Assembly: GCA_963696025.1 (NCBI GenBank)
Contig: CAVOII010000010.1
Coordinates: forward strand, 248,001-312,000
Source: JABCYV01 sp963696025
GTDB lineage: Bacteria; Acidobacteriota; Terriglobia; Terriglobales; Acidobacteriaceae
DNA length: 64,000 nucleotides
Reading direction: 5' to 3'
Part shown: piece by piece, positions 35,181-44,389 of the stretch
Layout of the letters: each line of letters begins with the position of its first letter
How positions within the stretch are numbered: position 1 is the stretch's first letter
Made by a program: the position numbers and the translations under genes
The notes under the pieces: model-generated
What the model was told of the DNA's origin: nothing
The model's input: the letters and a program-made list of their open reading frames with translations, nothing else
The model's database searches: none

Positions 35181-35978
35181 CTACGATTCGTGCAATTGGT
35201 CCAGACGCTTGCGAAAGTTCTTCGCCCAGGTGCGAAATGCAGCTTCAATGTCCCCCCACTTCTTATAGGCGTTAAGTCCGCTGAACCACCTGCGGCCACC
35301 CTTGCCGGTCACGAAGGCTACCATTCGCTCCCCCGAGACGGAGTCATTCATCTCCCCTTCAATTCCAACCTTGCCAATGCTGAGCCTGGGCACTAGCAAG
35401 CCGACGCCCGGGGCTACTGTGACAGAAGCCACCGCAGTACCCGCCTGCAAGGCTGCATTCTTTTTGCCGCCCGTAGGCTCCACGTTGGTAATTGCGATCC
35501 GCAACTCCAGAACGCCCGGTCCAGGCTCAGTCACGACTTCGTAGCCACCCCCAATCAGTTCGTCCGTGATAGCATCCGAGAAATACCGAGCCAAGCGATC
35601 CAAGTCGTCGGCGTCGATACCTCGGTCTTGAGCCCCAGGAAGCAGGAAAACGGTCACTGGGTCAACGATGAACTTCCGGTAATTCTTCAAGGCATCCTTG
35701 CTCTTCTCGTAGATGAGCAAGTCGCCGTTCTTGGGATCAGGATAGAGTCCGGAATAATCTCCTAAGAACCCAGAGACTTCCTTTGATTCGGCTTCCTGCG
35801 GCTTCGACGAGTCTTGCGCCTGGGCAGTGAAACCGATGAGCAGCAACGAACCGGCGGTCAGACTCATACACAAGAACTGTGAAAGTGATGTTCGTCGAGT
35901 CACGTCGCAATCCCGCGGTTGAGCAGCGACATTTTCTGCAATACGCGACATTGTCCGGAAATGGCGTCGATCGTTCAT
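35181..35978 (-). CDS. Secreted DUF3313-like protein
   Basis: A 265-residue exported protein. Signal-like helix at residues 33-54 ('FLCMSLTAGSLLLIGFTAQAQ'), then 'VSGFLGDYSGLYPDPKNGDLLIYEKSKDALKNYRKFIVDPVTVFLL', typical of DUF3313, and a C-terminal 'GERMVAFVTGKGGRRWFSG...AFRTWAKNFRKRLD'. The predicted start gives an unusually long N-region; a Met at residue 10 or 39 may be the real one. A 3' fragment of the same gene lies at 25526-25715. Function unknown. Confidence 0.75.
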   Translation of the reverse strand: MNDRRHFRTMSRIAENVAAQPRDCDVTRRTSLSQFLCMSLTAGSLLLIGFTAQAQDSSKPQEAESKEVSGFLGDYSGLYPDPKNGDLLIYEKSKDALKNYRKFIVDPVTVFLLPGAQDRGIDADDLDRLARYFSDAITDELIGGGYEVVTEPGPGVLELRIAITNVEPTGGKKNAALQAGTAVASVTVAPGVGLLVPRLSIGKVGIEGEMNDSVSGERMVAFVTGKGGRRWFSGLNAYKKWGDIEAAFRTWAKNFRKRLDQLHES

Positions 35979-36111
35979 AGTGCCTCCGGGTGTAAGTATG
36001 CGTCTTAATGAGCCATTTGTCAGCTGGAAGAACTCCTAGGTGCTCCAGTTTGGGCTCGCCGTATAGAATCTCCAGGTTTCCGAGGCGCGGTGGCTCAAGC
36101 GAGCAGCCTAC

Positions 36112-37425
36112 ATGGTCCATGGGCACAAGCGAATAGGAATCTACAATTCTGGACTACAAGAGACTGGCTGTAGATCTAGGCCGATTTCGGCATTGGTCCA
36201 TATCATCTTGCTCTTTGGCGGATTGTGGATTCTTTTGAACGCGCCGGCAATCGCCCAGGAACAGCAAGAGGCACCGCGCCCCGGAACCAGCTCCCGTCAA
36301 CCGGTCACAGCTTCTCCAACGGAGGCGGCTGACCAGTCCGAGCAGACAACCGCGTCTCCCCGTCCCGAGACCCAGCCGCAAGATGATGAGAAGGAGAAAG
36401 AGAAGAAGAAACGCCCCCGGCGAGGGGCCTTGGTGGTCGCGCCTCTTCCGACTTCGAGTCCCGCCGTCGGTTCGGGAATTGTGCCAGTACTTGGCTATAT
36501 TTTCCCCCTCAGCATGAAAGACAGGGTTTCTCCCCCTTCGGTTGTTGGGGTCGCCGGTCTCATTACGAACAATGGCAGCCGGGGATTCGCTGTCGGAGGA
36601 CAACTCTACCTGAAGGAGAATACGTATCGGATCACGTCTGGTTTCGCGCATGGTAATGTCAACTACGACATATATGGCAACGGAATTGCTGCAGGTCTTA
36701 AGTTACCCCTGAAACAGACTGGCGAGGGCTTCTTCGCGGAATTCCTGCGGCGGATTGGCTGGAAGTTTTTTGCTGGCCCTCGATTTGAGACCGGACATTC
36801 CTTTATTACGGTTAGGCCGAACAGTGCTAGCAAATTTCCGATCCCCCCGGAGGTCGGGCTCCACTCGACCCTAACGGCCATCGGCGCAGAGCTGACACGG
36901 GATACAAGCCGCAACCGGTTCTATCCGACCGACGGAACCTATTTCACTTTCACTGCAGACTTCTTTTCCCAAGCACTAAATAGCAAATACTCCTTCCAAT
37001 CGTACAAAGCTACGTTCTCTAAATATTGGAGTTTGAGCACAAAACAGGTCTTGGCCTATAACGCCTTCTCCTGTGCGACTGGGGGGAGCCCCCCTTTCTA
37101 CGGGAACTGCATCTATGCCACCAACAATCAATTGCGAGGATACACAGCCGGTCAATATTTCACTCGCAACATGCTCGCAACACAATTGGAATATCGACTT
37201 GAATTGCCGAAAAGGTTCGGTCTGGTCGCATTCGGCGGCGTAGGCGGAGCTATCCCGGGAGGGAGTCAATTGTTTCAGCGTGTGCAGAGTAGCCACTTCC
37301 TTCCCGCTGGCGGCGGCGGGCTTAGGTTCCAACTGGACAAGAAGCATCATGTAAATCTTCGTGCCGACATCGCCCAAGGCAGGAACGAACACACCTTCGG
37401 CTTAGGGATTGGAGAAGCATTTTAA
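36112..37425 (+). CDS. Outer-membrane beta-barrel protein (BamA/Omp85 surface-antigen type)
   Basis: A 437-residue protein: signal peptide ending 'NAPAIAQ' near residue 50, a Pro/Glu/Lys-rich linker to about 105, then a barrel. 'RDTSRNRFYPTDGTYFTFTADFF', 'QLRGYTAGQYFTRNMLATQLEYRLELP' and the final '...HTFGLGIGEAF' match the Bac_surface_Ag (D15) barrel, with the terminal Phe used by the BAM machinery. It lacks POTRA domains, so it is not the essential BamA. Possibly a secretion or adhesion barrel. Confidence 0.8.
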   Translation: MVHGHKRIGIYNSGLQETGCRSRPISALVHIILLFGGLWILLNAPAIAQEQQEAPRPGTSSRQPVTASPTEAADQSEQTTASPRPETQPQDDEKEKEKKKRPRRGALVVAPLPTSSPAVGSGIVPVLGYIFPLSMKDRVSPPSVVGVAGLITNNGSRGFAVGGQLYLKENTYRITSGFAHGNVNYDIYGNGIAAGLKLPLKQTGEGFFAEFLRRIGWKFFAGPRFETGHSFITVRPNSASKFPIPPEVGLHSTLTAIGAELTRDTSRNRFYPTDGTYFTFTADFFSQALNSKYSFQSYKATFSKYWSLSTKQVLAYNAFSCATGGSPPFYGNCIYATNNQLRGYTAGQYFTRNMLATQLEYRLELPKRFGLVAFGGVGGAIPGGSQLFQRVQSSHFLPAGGGGLRFQLDKKHHVNLRADIAQGRNEHTFGLGIGEAF

Positions 37426-37582
37426 CGACGAATCCAAGTCCGGCAATTGTTACTCAGACTGGGCTATCGCTACATTCCATCCACCGACGCAATAATTTGA
37501 TAGAGTTCTGTGGAAGTTCTTCTTCCTGGAATGGCGCCTGGGCGCATTGCTGGATAGCTACTGCCGGCACGCAAGGGGGATC

Positions 37583-37822
37583 ATGGGAACAACTGACTCA
37601 GTCGTCCGACTCTCCGACCCTGTCTTTAGATTGATCAGGTTATTCCTTGCAATTCCCATCCTGATCGCCGTGTTTGTGACGGTCCGGTGGGCGGTTATGA
37701 AGTTCCTTGGCGTTCGCGGGCGGGACCTCGGGCGCCGAAAGTATTTGTATGCATTGGTGACCGTTTTGATCCTTGGCTTGCTTGAGTGGCTGCGCCATCC
37801 GAGCGAAGCTGCGACCCAGTGA
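37583..37822 (+). CDS. Small hypothetical membrane protein
   Basis: A 79-residue protein from ATG 37583 with two transmembrane helices ('LIRLFLAIPILIAVFVTVRWAV' and 'YLYALVTVLILGLLEWL') separated by a basic loop 'GVRGRDLGRRK'. The stop lies eight bases from the convergent glucosidase-like gene. No family recognised. Confidence 0.5.
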   Translation: MGTTDSVVRLSDPVFRLIRLFLAIPILIAVFVTVRWAVMKFLGVRGRDLGRRKYLYALVTVLILGLLEWLRHPSEAATQ

Positions 37823-37829
37823 CAAAAGC

Positions 37830-40551
37830 CTACGCGGCTTGCGGCTTCTCCTCTACAATGCTTGCGACCGTGCCGAGCTGCAGGTACTGTTCTGCCGAGC
37901 TAGTAGCAAACACATGCATGGCGCGTGCGACGAGTCCTGTCCACCCTGTCTGATGGCTGGCGCCGAGCCCTGCTCCACTATCGCCGTGAAAGTATTCATA
38001 GAACAGGATTAGATCACGCCAATATTTGTCCTCCTGGAACTTGATGGTTCCACCATAAACGGGACGACGACCGTCCTTGCCTCGTAGAAAGATATTTGTG
38101 AGGCGCCTCAGGAGGTCTTCCGCAACCTGGTAAAGATTTATGTGACGCCCGGAGCCCGTCGGATATTCGACCGTGAAATCTGAGCCGTAGTAGGTGTGGT
38201 AGTTCAGCAAGGCGCGCACGATGAGCGCGTTGATCGGCATCCAGATTGGGCCGCGCCAGTTGGAATTGCCCCCGAACATACCGCTGTCGGATTCCGCGGG
38301 AAGATATTCGACTCGATATTCTTGGGTGCCGACGTGAAACAAGAATGGATGCTCTACGTGGTATCGCGAAACCGACCTCAGGCCGTAAGGGCTCAAGAAT
38401 TCCTTCTCATCCATCATTTTTTCCAACACACGGCGAAGCCGAGCCTCATTCATAACAGAGAAGAGTCGACGTCCGGCAACGCCAATTTTCGTGGGATCAT
38501 GGCATGTGTCGCGGAGCTCCGGACGTTGATTGAGGAATCGCGTGAATCGACGGTCCAATTCTGGGTACCTTTCAAAAACCTTAGGTTCAAACACCGTCGC
38601 GGCGCAAAGCGGTAAGAGTCCAACCATCGAGCGAAACCTTCAGCCTTTGGGCTCGGTCGCCGGTGCGGAGCACATCATAAAAGAAGCCGTCTTCTTCGTC
38701 CCACATGCCGACTCCCTCGCCCAGACGTGCTAGCGAGGAGGTGATCAACGCGTCGTGTTCAAGGAATTTGAGCACCATATCTACATAGCCATCGTCGTTC
38801 ATGGCGAGTTCAATGACAGCTTCGAGCATTTGATCGGCGTAGAGGGCCATCCAGGCGGTGCCATCGGCTTGTTCAATATATCCGCCCGTCGGAAGCTGCG
38901 CGCTTCGATCGAAAACGCCGATGTTATCGAGGCCGAGAAAGCCGCCTTCGAAAACGTTGTGGCCGAAGCGGTCCTTGCGGTTCACCCACCAGGTGAAATT
39001 CAATAGCAGCTTGTGGAAGCAGCTCTTCAGCCATCCAATATCGCCGCGGCCTTTACGGATTTTGTCCAACTGGTAGACGTACATCACAGCCCACATGTGT
39101 ACGGGTGGATTGACGTCACTGAAGTTCCATTCGTACGCGGGTATCTGTCCGTTCGGATGCAAGTATCGCTCGCGCAACACCAACTCCAATTGCTGCTTGG
39201 CAAAATCTACATCAATCAGAGCGAGAACGACGACTTGAAAGGCGAGGTCCCATGCCGCATACCAGGGATATTCCCACTTATCCGGCATGGAGATAATGTC
39301 GCCATTGTACATATGGTGCCACTGATAATTGCGCGGAGATGAATCTGACTTGCTGACAAACGGGTCACTGCCGCGCTCCCTCAGCCATTGATCAACGTCG
39401 TACAAATAGAATTGCTTCGACCACAACATACCCGCCAAAGCTTGACGCATCACGTTGCTTTGATCAGTATTGAGAGTCGAGGGTATGACATCAGCGTAGA
39501 ACTCATCGGCCTCTTTCAGGCGCGTATCAAAGACACCATCGAAATTGTGAAAGGGCTTTGCCAGCGATCGAGGATCCCCTGACGAGAGGCGCAGCCGCAG
39601 GCTCATCGCATCTCCTGGCGCAATTCTCCATCGATGATGCGACGCCATTTTCGTGCCCACCTGCGCTGGGTTCACGGCTTCCGCTCGACCGTGGACGAGA
39701 TAATCATTGATGGCGTCCTTCACATAGGGAGTGGTGTTCGGGGTGCCGAATATTCGTGCATTGTTGGTCTCGTTATCCGTGAACAGCAGCGGCGGGTCAC
39801 CCTCAACGTACAACCAATATGTTCCTAATTCAGCGTGATCAGCGGACGTCGCCTGTACGGAATGAGGACCGCTCACTCGGCGTATCGAAGGTCTTGTCGA
39901 GTTGTCGCGCCCGGCCCACATGTTGCGGAACCAGAGAGTTGGCAGTACATGAACATCAGCGGCCTCGGGTCCCCGGTTGAAAATGGAGATTCTAATGAGT
40001 ACGTCCTCTGGGGATTCCTTGGCGTATTCGACGAAGACGTCGAAATAACGGTTTTCGTTGAAAATCCCCGTATCTAGAAGTTCGTACTCGAAATCCTTTC
40101 GTGAACGCTGCCCATTGGTATGGACAAGATCCGTGTACGGGTAAGCCATCTGTGGATACTTGTAGAGATACTTCATGTAGGAATGAGTCGGCGTCGAGTC
40201 GAGATAAAAGTAGTACTCTTTTACGTCCTCGCCATGATTGCCCTCGCTGTTGCTGAGTCCGAACAGCCGTTCTTTGATGATGGGATCTCTGCCATTCCAC
40301 AGGGCCGGTGCGAAACACAGCATTTGGCGATCATCTGAGATGCCTGCAATTCCGTCTTCGCCCCAACGATATGCACGGGAGCGGGCCTGATCGTGCGTAA
40401 AGTAGTTCCAAGCGTTGCCATCGGTGCTGTAGTCCTCGCGAACAGTACCCCACTGACGCTCCGATAGGTATGGCCCCCACTTCCGCCAGGAAGCCGTTCC
40501 TTCGCGGGCTTCATTCAGTCTCTTTGTCTCCTGATTGTCGTGAGCCTCCAT
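37830..40551 (-). pseudogene. Glucosidase-like glycoside hydrolase (GH63 type), split by a frameshift
   Basis: Read through one correction, a protein of about 906 residues of the MGH1/GH63-like family (cytosolic (alpha/alpha)6 barrel). Part 1 (40551-38587) ends '...FFYDVLRTGDRAQRLKV' and then leaves frame. Part 2 (from 38627) starts 'MVGLLPLCAATVFEP', the expected continuation. The run AAA at 38634-38636 has one base too many; with two A the proteins join as 'RLKV-RS-MVGLL'. Conserved blocks include 'WNYFTHDQARSRAYRWGEDG', 'WAAWDLAFQ'-like 'YAAWDLAFQVVVLALID' and 'NSNWRGPIWMPINALI'. Either a recent mutation or a sequencing error. Confidence 0.8.
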
Positions 40552-40957
40552 AGTACCTCCTCAATCCATGAAACAGGGTCATCACCGCCAACGGATCGGT
40601 CATGTGTCGCGTGACCGCAACAGAAGAGACCACCTTTTTCGACCGAAGTTCCAACCACGTACCTAGGAAAAGCAGTTGGTGTCGAGCCAACCCATCCTCT
40701 GATCAAATTCCAAAGAACTCTAGTCCGAAAGCTGTTTTCTTGCAACTCGCGCGGGTGCATATTCCATCGCGTTTCTCACCCCCAGCTCGGCGGAAAACAA
40801 CTGAGAAGCCAAGATCGAGAACAATTAACTTGACTCCGACCGGCCTTCTCCGAACGGCGATTACACTCACAATCTGGTCAATGAGTGTAGCCGCGATTTA
40901 TCTCCAATTACGATTCTCCGCTCCGGTATACTCCTTTGCATAAGAGCAACTGAGCCG
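40552..40957. other. Divergent intergenic region
   Basis: About 400 bases between two divergently transcribed genes. No coding sequence is supported. It should contain promoters for both; 'TGAGGAGGTACT' directly before the glucosidase-like start (minus strand) is its ribosome site. Confidence 0.4.
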
Positions 40958-41734
40958 ATGGAAAATCTCCTTAACTATCCTTGGGCCTTCGCTTTTCTAC
41001 TTGCGTGCATCTTGGGTCTCTCTCTTGAACTCGGACGCCGGGTCGGAGTGTCTTCACAAGTCTTGCAACATTCCGAACGCAAAGAGCAAATGGTGGCGAT
41101 CCGGGATGGGCTTTTCGTGCTGGTCAGCCTGCTATTGGGTTTCACTCTAACCTTAGCTGCCGCGCGTTTCGTCGAGCGGCGTTCGCTGTTGATCGAGGAA
41201 TCTGTTTCCATCGGCACCGCGTATTTGCGGGCCGGTACACTTCCTCAACCTTATCGGGATCATTCCCGGAAGTTATTTCAACAATACGTGGACGCCCGCC
41301 TTGATCTCGACAACGCGGGATTGAATACCGCTCGGATCGTCGAAGCATCAAATCGCTCCAGAAGTATTCATGACGAATTATGGACCGACGCTGCCGCCGT
41401 CGCGGAACTGAAGCCGACCTCGGTCACCACTGCATACATCAACTCGCTCAATGAAACGATCGATCTTCATGAGAAGCGAATGGCAGCTTATGAAAATCGT
41501 GTTCCTCTCGTTATCTGGAGCTTGATTACCTGTGTCTCGGTGATCGCCGCGTTTACCCGCGGCTTGACGTTGGCCTCTCGCTTTTGGCTGAACCTTGTGA
41601 TCGCGCCACTCACGATCGCGATTGTCGTCGCTCTGATCGCCGATCTAGATTCTCCAAGCCAAGGTTTTATCCGACTTGACCAACGGGCCATGCAGCGTCT
41701 CAAAGCTGATCTCACGATCCAGTCCGCACACTAG
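40958..41734 (+). CDS. Bestrophin-like / DUF4239 membrane protein
   Basis: A 258-residue inner-membrane protein with four helices: residues 6-24, 48-68, about 185-202 and 208-228. The soluble middle ('ERRSLLIEESVSIGTAYLRAGTLPQPYRDHSRKLFQQYVDAR') is the DUF4239 signature. The family is annotated as bestrophin-like, but ion transport is unproven. It stands alone, followed by a palindrome. Confidence 0.8.
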   Translation: MENLLNYPWAFAFLLACILGLSLELGRRVGVSSQVLQHSERKEQMVAIRDGLFVLVSLLLGFTLTLAAARFVERRSLLIEESVSIGTAYLRAGTLPQPYRDHSRKLFQQYVDARLDLDNAGLNTARIVEASNRSRSIHDELWTDAAAVAELKPTSVTTAYINSLNETIDLHEKRMAAYENRVPLVIWSLITCVSVIAAFTRGLTLASRFWLNLVIAPLTIAIVVALIADLDSPSQGFIRLDQRAMQRLKADLTIQSAH

Positions 41735-41825
41735 CTTCGGGCAAAGCCCCAGAAAATATCCATAGCGCCGATCGTTGCGCTGTTTGGGCATGAAGAAGGT
41801 CAGATCATCGGTCGTGAAATCACAG

Positions 41826-41850
41826 ACAGGTCGTACGGTATACGACCTGT
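41826..41850. promoter_or_regulatory. 10-bp inverted repeat
   Basis: ACAGGTCGTA (41826-41835) and its exact complement (41841-41850) flank the loop CGGTA. It lies 92 bases after the DUF4239 gene and about 200 before psiF. No T-run follows, so a regulator-binding palindrome is as likely as a terminator. A second inverted repeat, CTTCCGG...CCGGAAG (41963-41969 and 41994-42000), lies in the psiF leader. Confidence 0.45.
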
Positions 41851-42046
41851 TGATACGCACGGCCTCCGTCCTCTGGCTAAACTTTCAACCAATTGGACAC
41901 CTAGGAGTTTTGCCAGTTTTGTGCTGCATGCGGGGAGCGCTATTGTTAGCGCCTCGGGAGAACTTCCGGCTCAACTGCCCTGGAGCTCAGCTCCCGGAAG
42001 CGCTCTTACAAGCAAAAAATAAGGAGTTACCAAGGAGGGAAAGTCA

Positions 42047-42388
42047 ATGATAAGAATTTCGCAGAAGGTATTGCTGGTCGTGACGTTGTTGTCTTTGGCG
42101 ATGAGCCTAGGGCTTCCTGTCAGAGCCGCAGCAGATAAGCAAGGATCATCTCAGCAGGACAGAATGAAAGCCTGCAACAACTTGGCCGACAATAAGAACC
42201 TGAAGGGAGACGATCGCAAGAACTTTATGCAGGACTGCCTCAGCAAAGGTGGTGATCAGAAACTTAACGACATGAGTCAGAAGGACAAGCTGAATGCCTG
42301 CAAGAATCTCGCCGACCGGAAGAATCTCACGGGAAGCGACCGCAAGTCGTTCATCAAGGACTGCATGAATAAAGCTAACCCCAAATAA
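42047..42388 (+). CDS. PsiF-repeat secreted protein
   Basis: A 113-residue exported protein: signal peptide ending 'GLPVRAAA' near residue 28, then two PsiF repeats, 'DRMKACNNLADNKNLKGDDRKNFMQDCL' and 'DKLNACKNLADRKNLTGSDRKSFIKDCM'. In E. coli PsiF is induced by phosphate starvation; its role is unknown. An AAGGAGGGAAA site stands just before the ATG. No Pho box was identified. Confidence 0.88.
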   Translation: MIRISQKVLLVVTLLSLAMSLGLPVRAAADKQGSSQQDRMKACNNLADNKNLKGDDRKNFMQDCLSKGGDQKLNDMSQKDKLNACKNLADRKNLTGSDRKSFIKDCMNKANPK

Positions 42389-42465
42389 GCTGACATGTAT
42401 CAACATTATGTTGCATCGGCAGAATTGAGGACCCCGCCGCGCTTCTGCTAGGCTGGCTTTTGGTT

Positions 42466-43119
42466 CTAGCCCTGCGGAGGGCCGCTGACTTGCTTCTCCT
42501 TGAGGTGGAACTGTACGTCAACATGGTCGGCGATGCTGATGAACGGAATGCCTTTGTTCATCCCGTAGTCCTTACGGTTGAATACCATTGCTCCTTTAAT
42601 CTCGTCTAACCCTTGCCCCTTCCTGGAAACCGTTAGGGTCAGCTTCTCGGGGTTTGGTACTCCGCGTATCGTAAAGTCGCCATCCACCTCAAAGGTGTGG
42701 GGGCTGGTCTGCACGAACTTCGTTGACTTAAACGTGATCATCGGATTCCGCTCGACGTCGAAGAAGTCTTTGCTCTTCAGCTTGCTGTTCTTCATGCCGC
42801 TTCCGGTATCCACGCTATCTGCCTGAATCTTGATGTCCAAAACGCCTGTTGTTTCGTCAGGAGAGGTAAATGTTAGAGAGGCATCCCACTTGTCGAATTT
42901 ACCGGCAATAGTCACGGACGCCTTCACGTGGAACTTGATCGAGCTGTGTTCCGGCGCAATCACGAAAACCGGAGCTTGCGCTTGACTCAGCGACGGAAAA
43001 AGGGCACACGCTAAGAGGCAGAGGAAAGCTAATCGCGTGGGAATAGCGTAAAGCAAGCAGAGGACTTCTGGACGTTCAAGATTACATGCACCCGTAAACC
43101 ACAAACCAATTCTTTTCAT
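42466..43119 (-). CDS. YceI-family secreted lipid-binding protein
   Basis: A 217-residue protein with a signal sequence ending 'PSLSQAQA' near residue 48 and one YceI lipocalin-like barrel ('FVIAPEHSSIKFHVKASVTIAGKFDKWDASLTF', '...KSKDFFDVERNPMITFKSTKF', 'FTIRGVPNPEKLTLTV'). YceI proteins bind polyprenyl-type lipids in the periplasm. It is the last gene of the minus-strand run that begins with the formylglycine-generating enzyme. Confidence 0.88.
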   Translation of the reverse strand: MKRIGLWFTGACNLERPEVLCLLYAIPTRLAFLCLLACALFPSLSQAQAPVFVIAPEHSSIKFHVKASVTIAGKFDKWDASLTFTSPDETTGVLDIKIQADSVDTGSGMKNSKLKSKDFFDVERNPMITFKSTKFVQTSPHTFEVDGDFTIRGVPNPEKLTLTVSRKGQGLDEIKGAMVFNRKDYGMNKGIPFISIADHVDVQFHLKEKQVSGPPQG

Positions 43120-43228
43120 TCTTTCACTTCCTTCACTCGCTCTTGCCTAACAGCTCTGACAATGCACCGCGAATTCCGAGTGCGCCGGTTTCGGAATCCG
43201 GAACGTCCGCGGACGGAGTCGCTTATCA

Positions 43229-44287
43229 TCAGCGCGGTTCAGTGTCCTCACGCGTCTTTATTACGTGGGTTGCCGGTTTCGGAATCCGCAACGTCCACGA
43301 ACCGCCGAAGACGATCGTGCGCCCCTGCACTCTAGCCTTAGCCGAATACTCGTCGTAGTACTTAAAGAACAAGGCCAGATTCCTCGCCGGAAGAATGAAA
43401 TTAGACTGAAAACCAATTCCATGAACCGAATAGTACGGAACCCTGCTGGCGGCGACGGGAATCCCCGCTACCAAGTAATTGCCGCCGTTACTCGTAACTT
43501 GCCACTGGTCATACCCTACCAGCCCGAGTTGGGCCAGCATGCTCATATCTTTCTTCAAGGGAAGGGCCTGGCCAATTCCCCACTCCATGGTGAAAGCCTG
43601 GCCGGGCGTTATTTTGCTGCGTTGACCCGTCAGCGCGCTGGCGACCGTTTCTTGACCGTGGATTTCCCAGTTGGTGGCCAGGTTTGCGCTCGTCCCTTTG
43701 TTCTTGGTGATGTAGAACGTGGTGCCCGACGTTATATTGTTGCCCCAATAACCGGAACCCACGTTGTCCTTCGCTCCCGCAGTGTATCGGCCGGTAGGGG
43801 CGGTGAAAGCGTATCCTGCGTTGAAGTCGACTCGGTCCCCCAAATGCCAGCCCATGTTCACTGGCTGCACGTAAGTATCGGCGAAACCTGATCCACCGGG
43901 GTTGAGACTGATCCCGGATGTACTCCCGGGTAAAAGAGGAGGTAGGTCGGCGACTAGTTCACCGGTCGCGTAGTTTATAGCAATAAAGGGCATGAAATAC
44001 CCGCCGAGGAACTTGTGCGCCGGAACGTAGTAGAAAATGTTCTCATCTACCCAGAACGAGTAAGTCCCCGTAACATTCTGAAGAATGCGGTCTCCGTTGG
44101 AGTTATTCAATCGGTCAGCCGAATAATTTACGGCCAGATTGGCATAGGTGATCCCGGGATCGGGGATCACACCGGCGTTGAGACCGTACCCTCCCGGAAC
44201 CCATTGTCCTTTTTGTTGGGCCAGCGAGGGCAAGGCGCATGTTAGGACAAAACATGCAGAAATTAAGATCGCTCTCTTGATGTTCAT
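43229..44287 (-). CDS. SphA/phenol-MetA-deg outer-membrane protein
   Basis: A 352-residue outer-membrane barrel. Signal peptide to 'LPSLAQQ'; then 'YGLNAGVIPDPGITYANLAVNYSADRL' and 'VQPVNMGWHLGDRVDFNAGYAFTAPTGRY', typical of the PF13557 family found in aromatic and hydrocarbon degradation loci. It probably passes hydrophobic substrates across the outer membrane. It follows the exported sulfatase by about 100 bases on the same strand, which fits uptake of a sulfate ester or its product. Confidence 0.75.
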   Translation of the reverse strand: MNIKRAILISACFVLTCALPSLAQQKGQWVPGGYGLNAGVIPDPGITYANLAVNYSADRLNNSNGDRILQNVTGTYSFWVDENIFYYVPAHKFLGGYFMPFIAINYATGELVADLPPLLPGSTSGISLNPGGSGFADTYVQPVNMGWHLGDRVDFNAGYAFTAPTGRYTAGAKDNVGSGYWGNNITSGTTFYITKNKGTSANLATNWEIHGQETVASALTGQRSKITPGQAFTMEWGIGQALPLKKDMSMLAQLGLVGYDQWQVTSNGGNYLVAGIPVAASRVPYYSVHGIGFQSNFILPARNLALFFKYYDEYSAKARVQGRTIVFGGSWTLRIPKPATHVIKTREDTEPR

Positions 44288-44389
44288 TGCTTTCTCCTTG
44301 GAGGCTCTTGAACTGGCATGCCGCTAGCACAGAAGTCTTTCGTGATCTTTTCCATTGGCACAATCTCTAGGTGCGCGAGTGCAGCGGAT

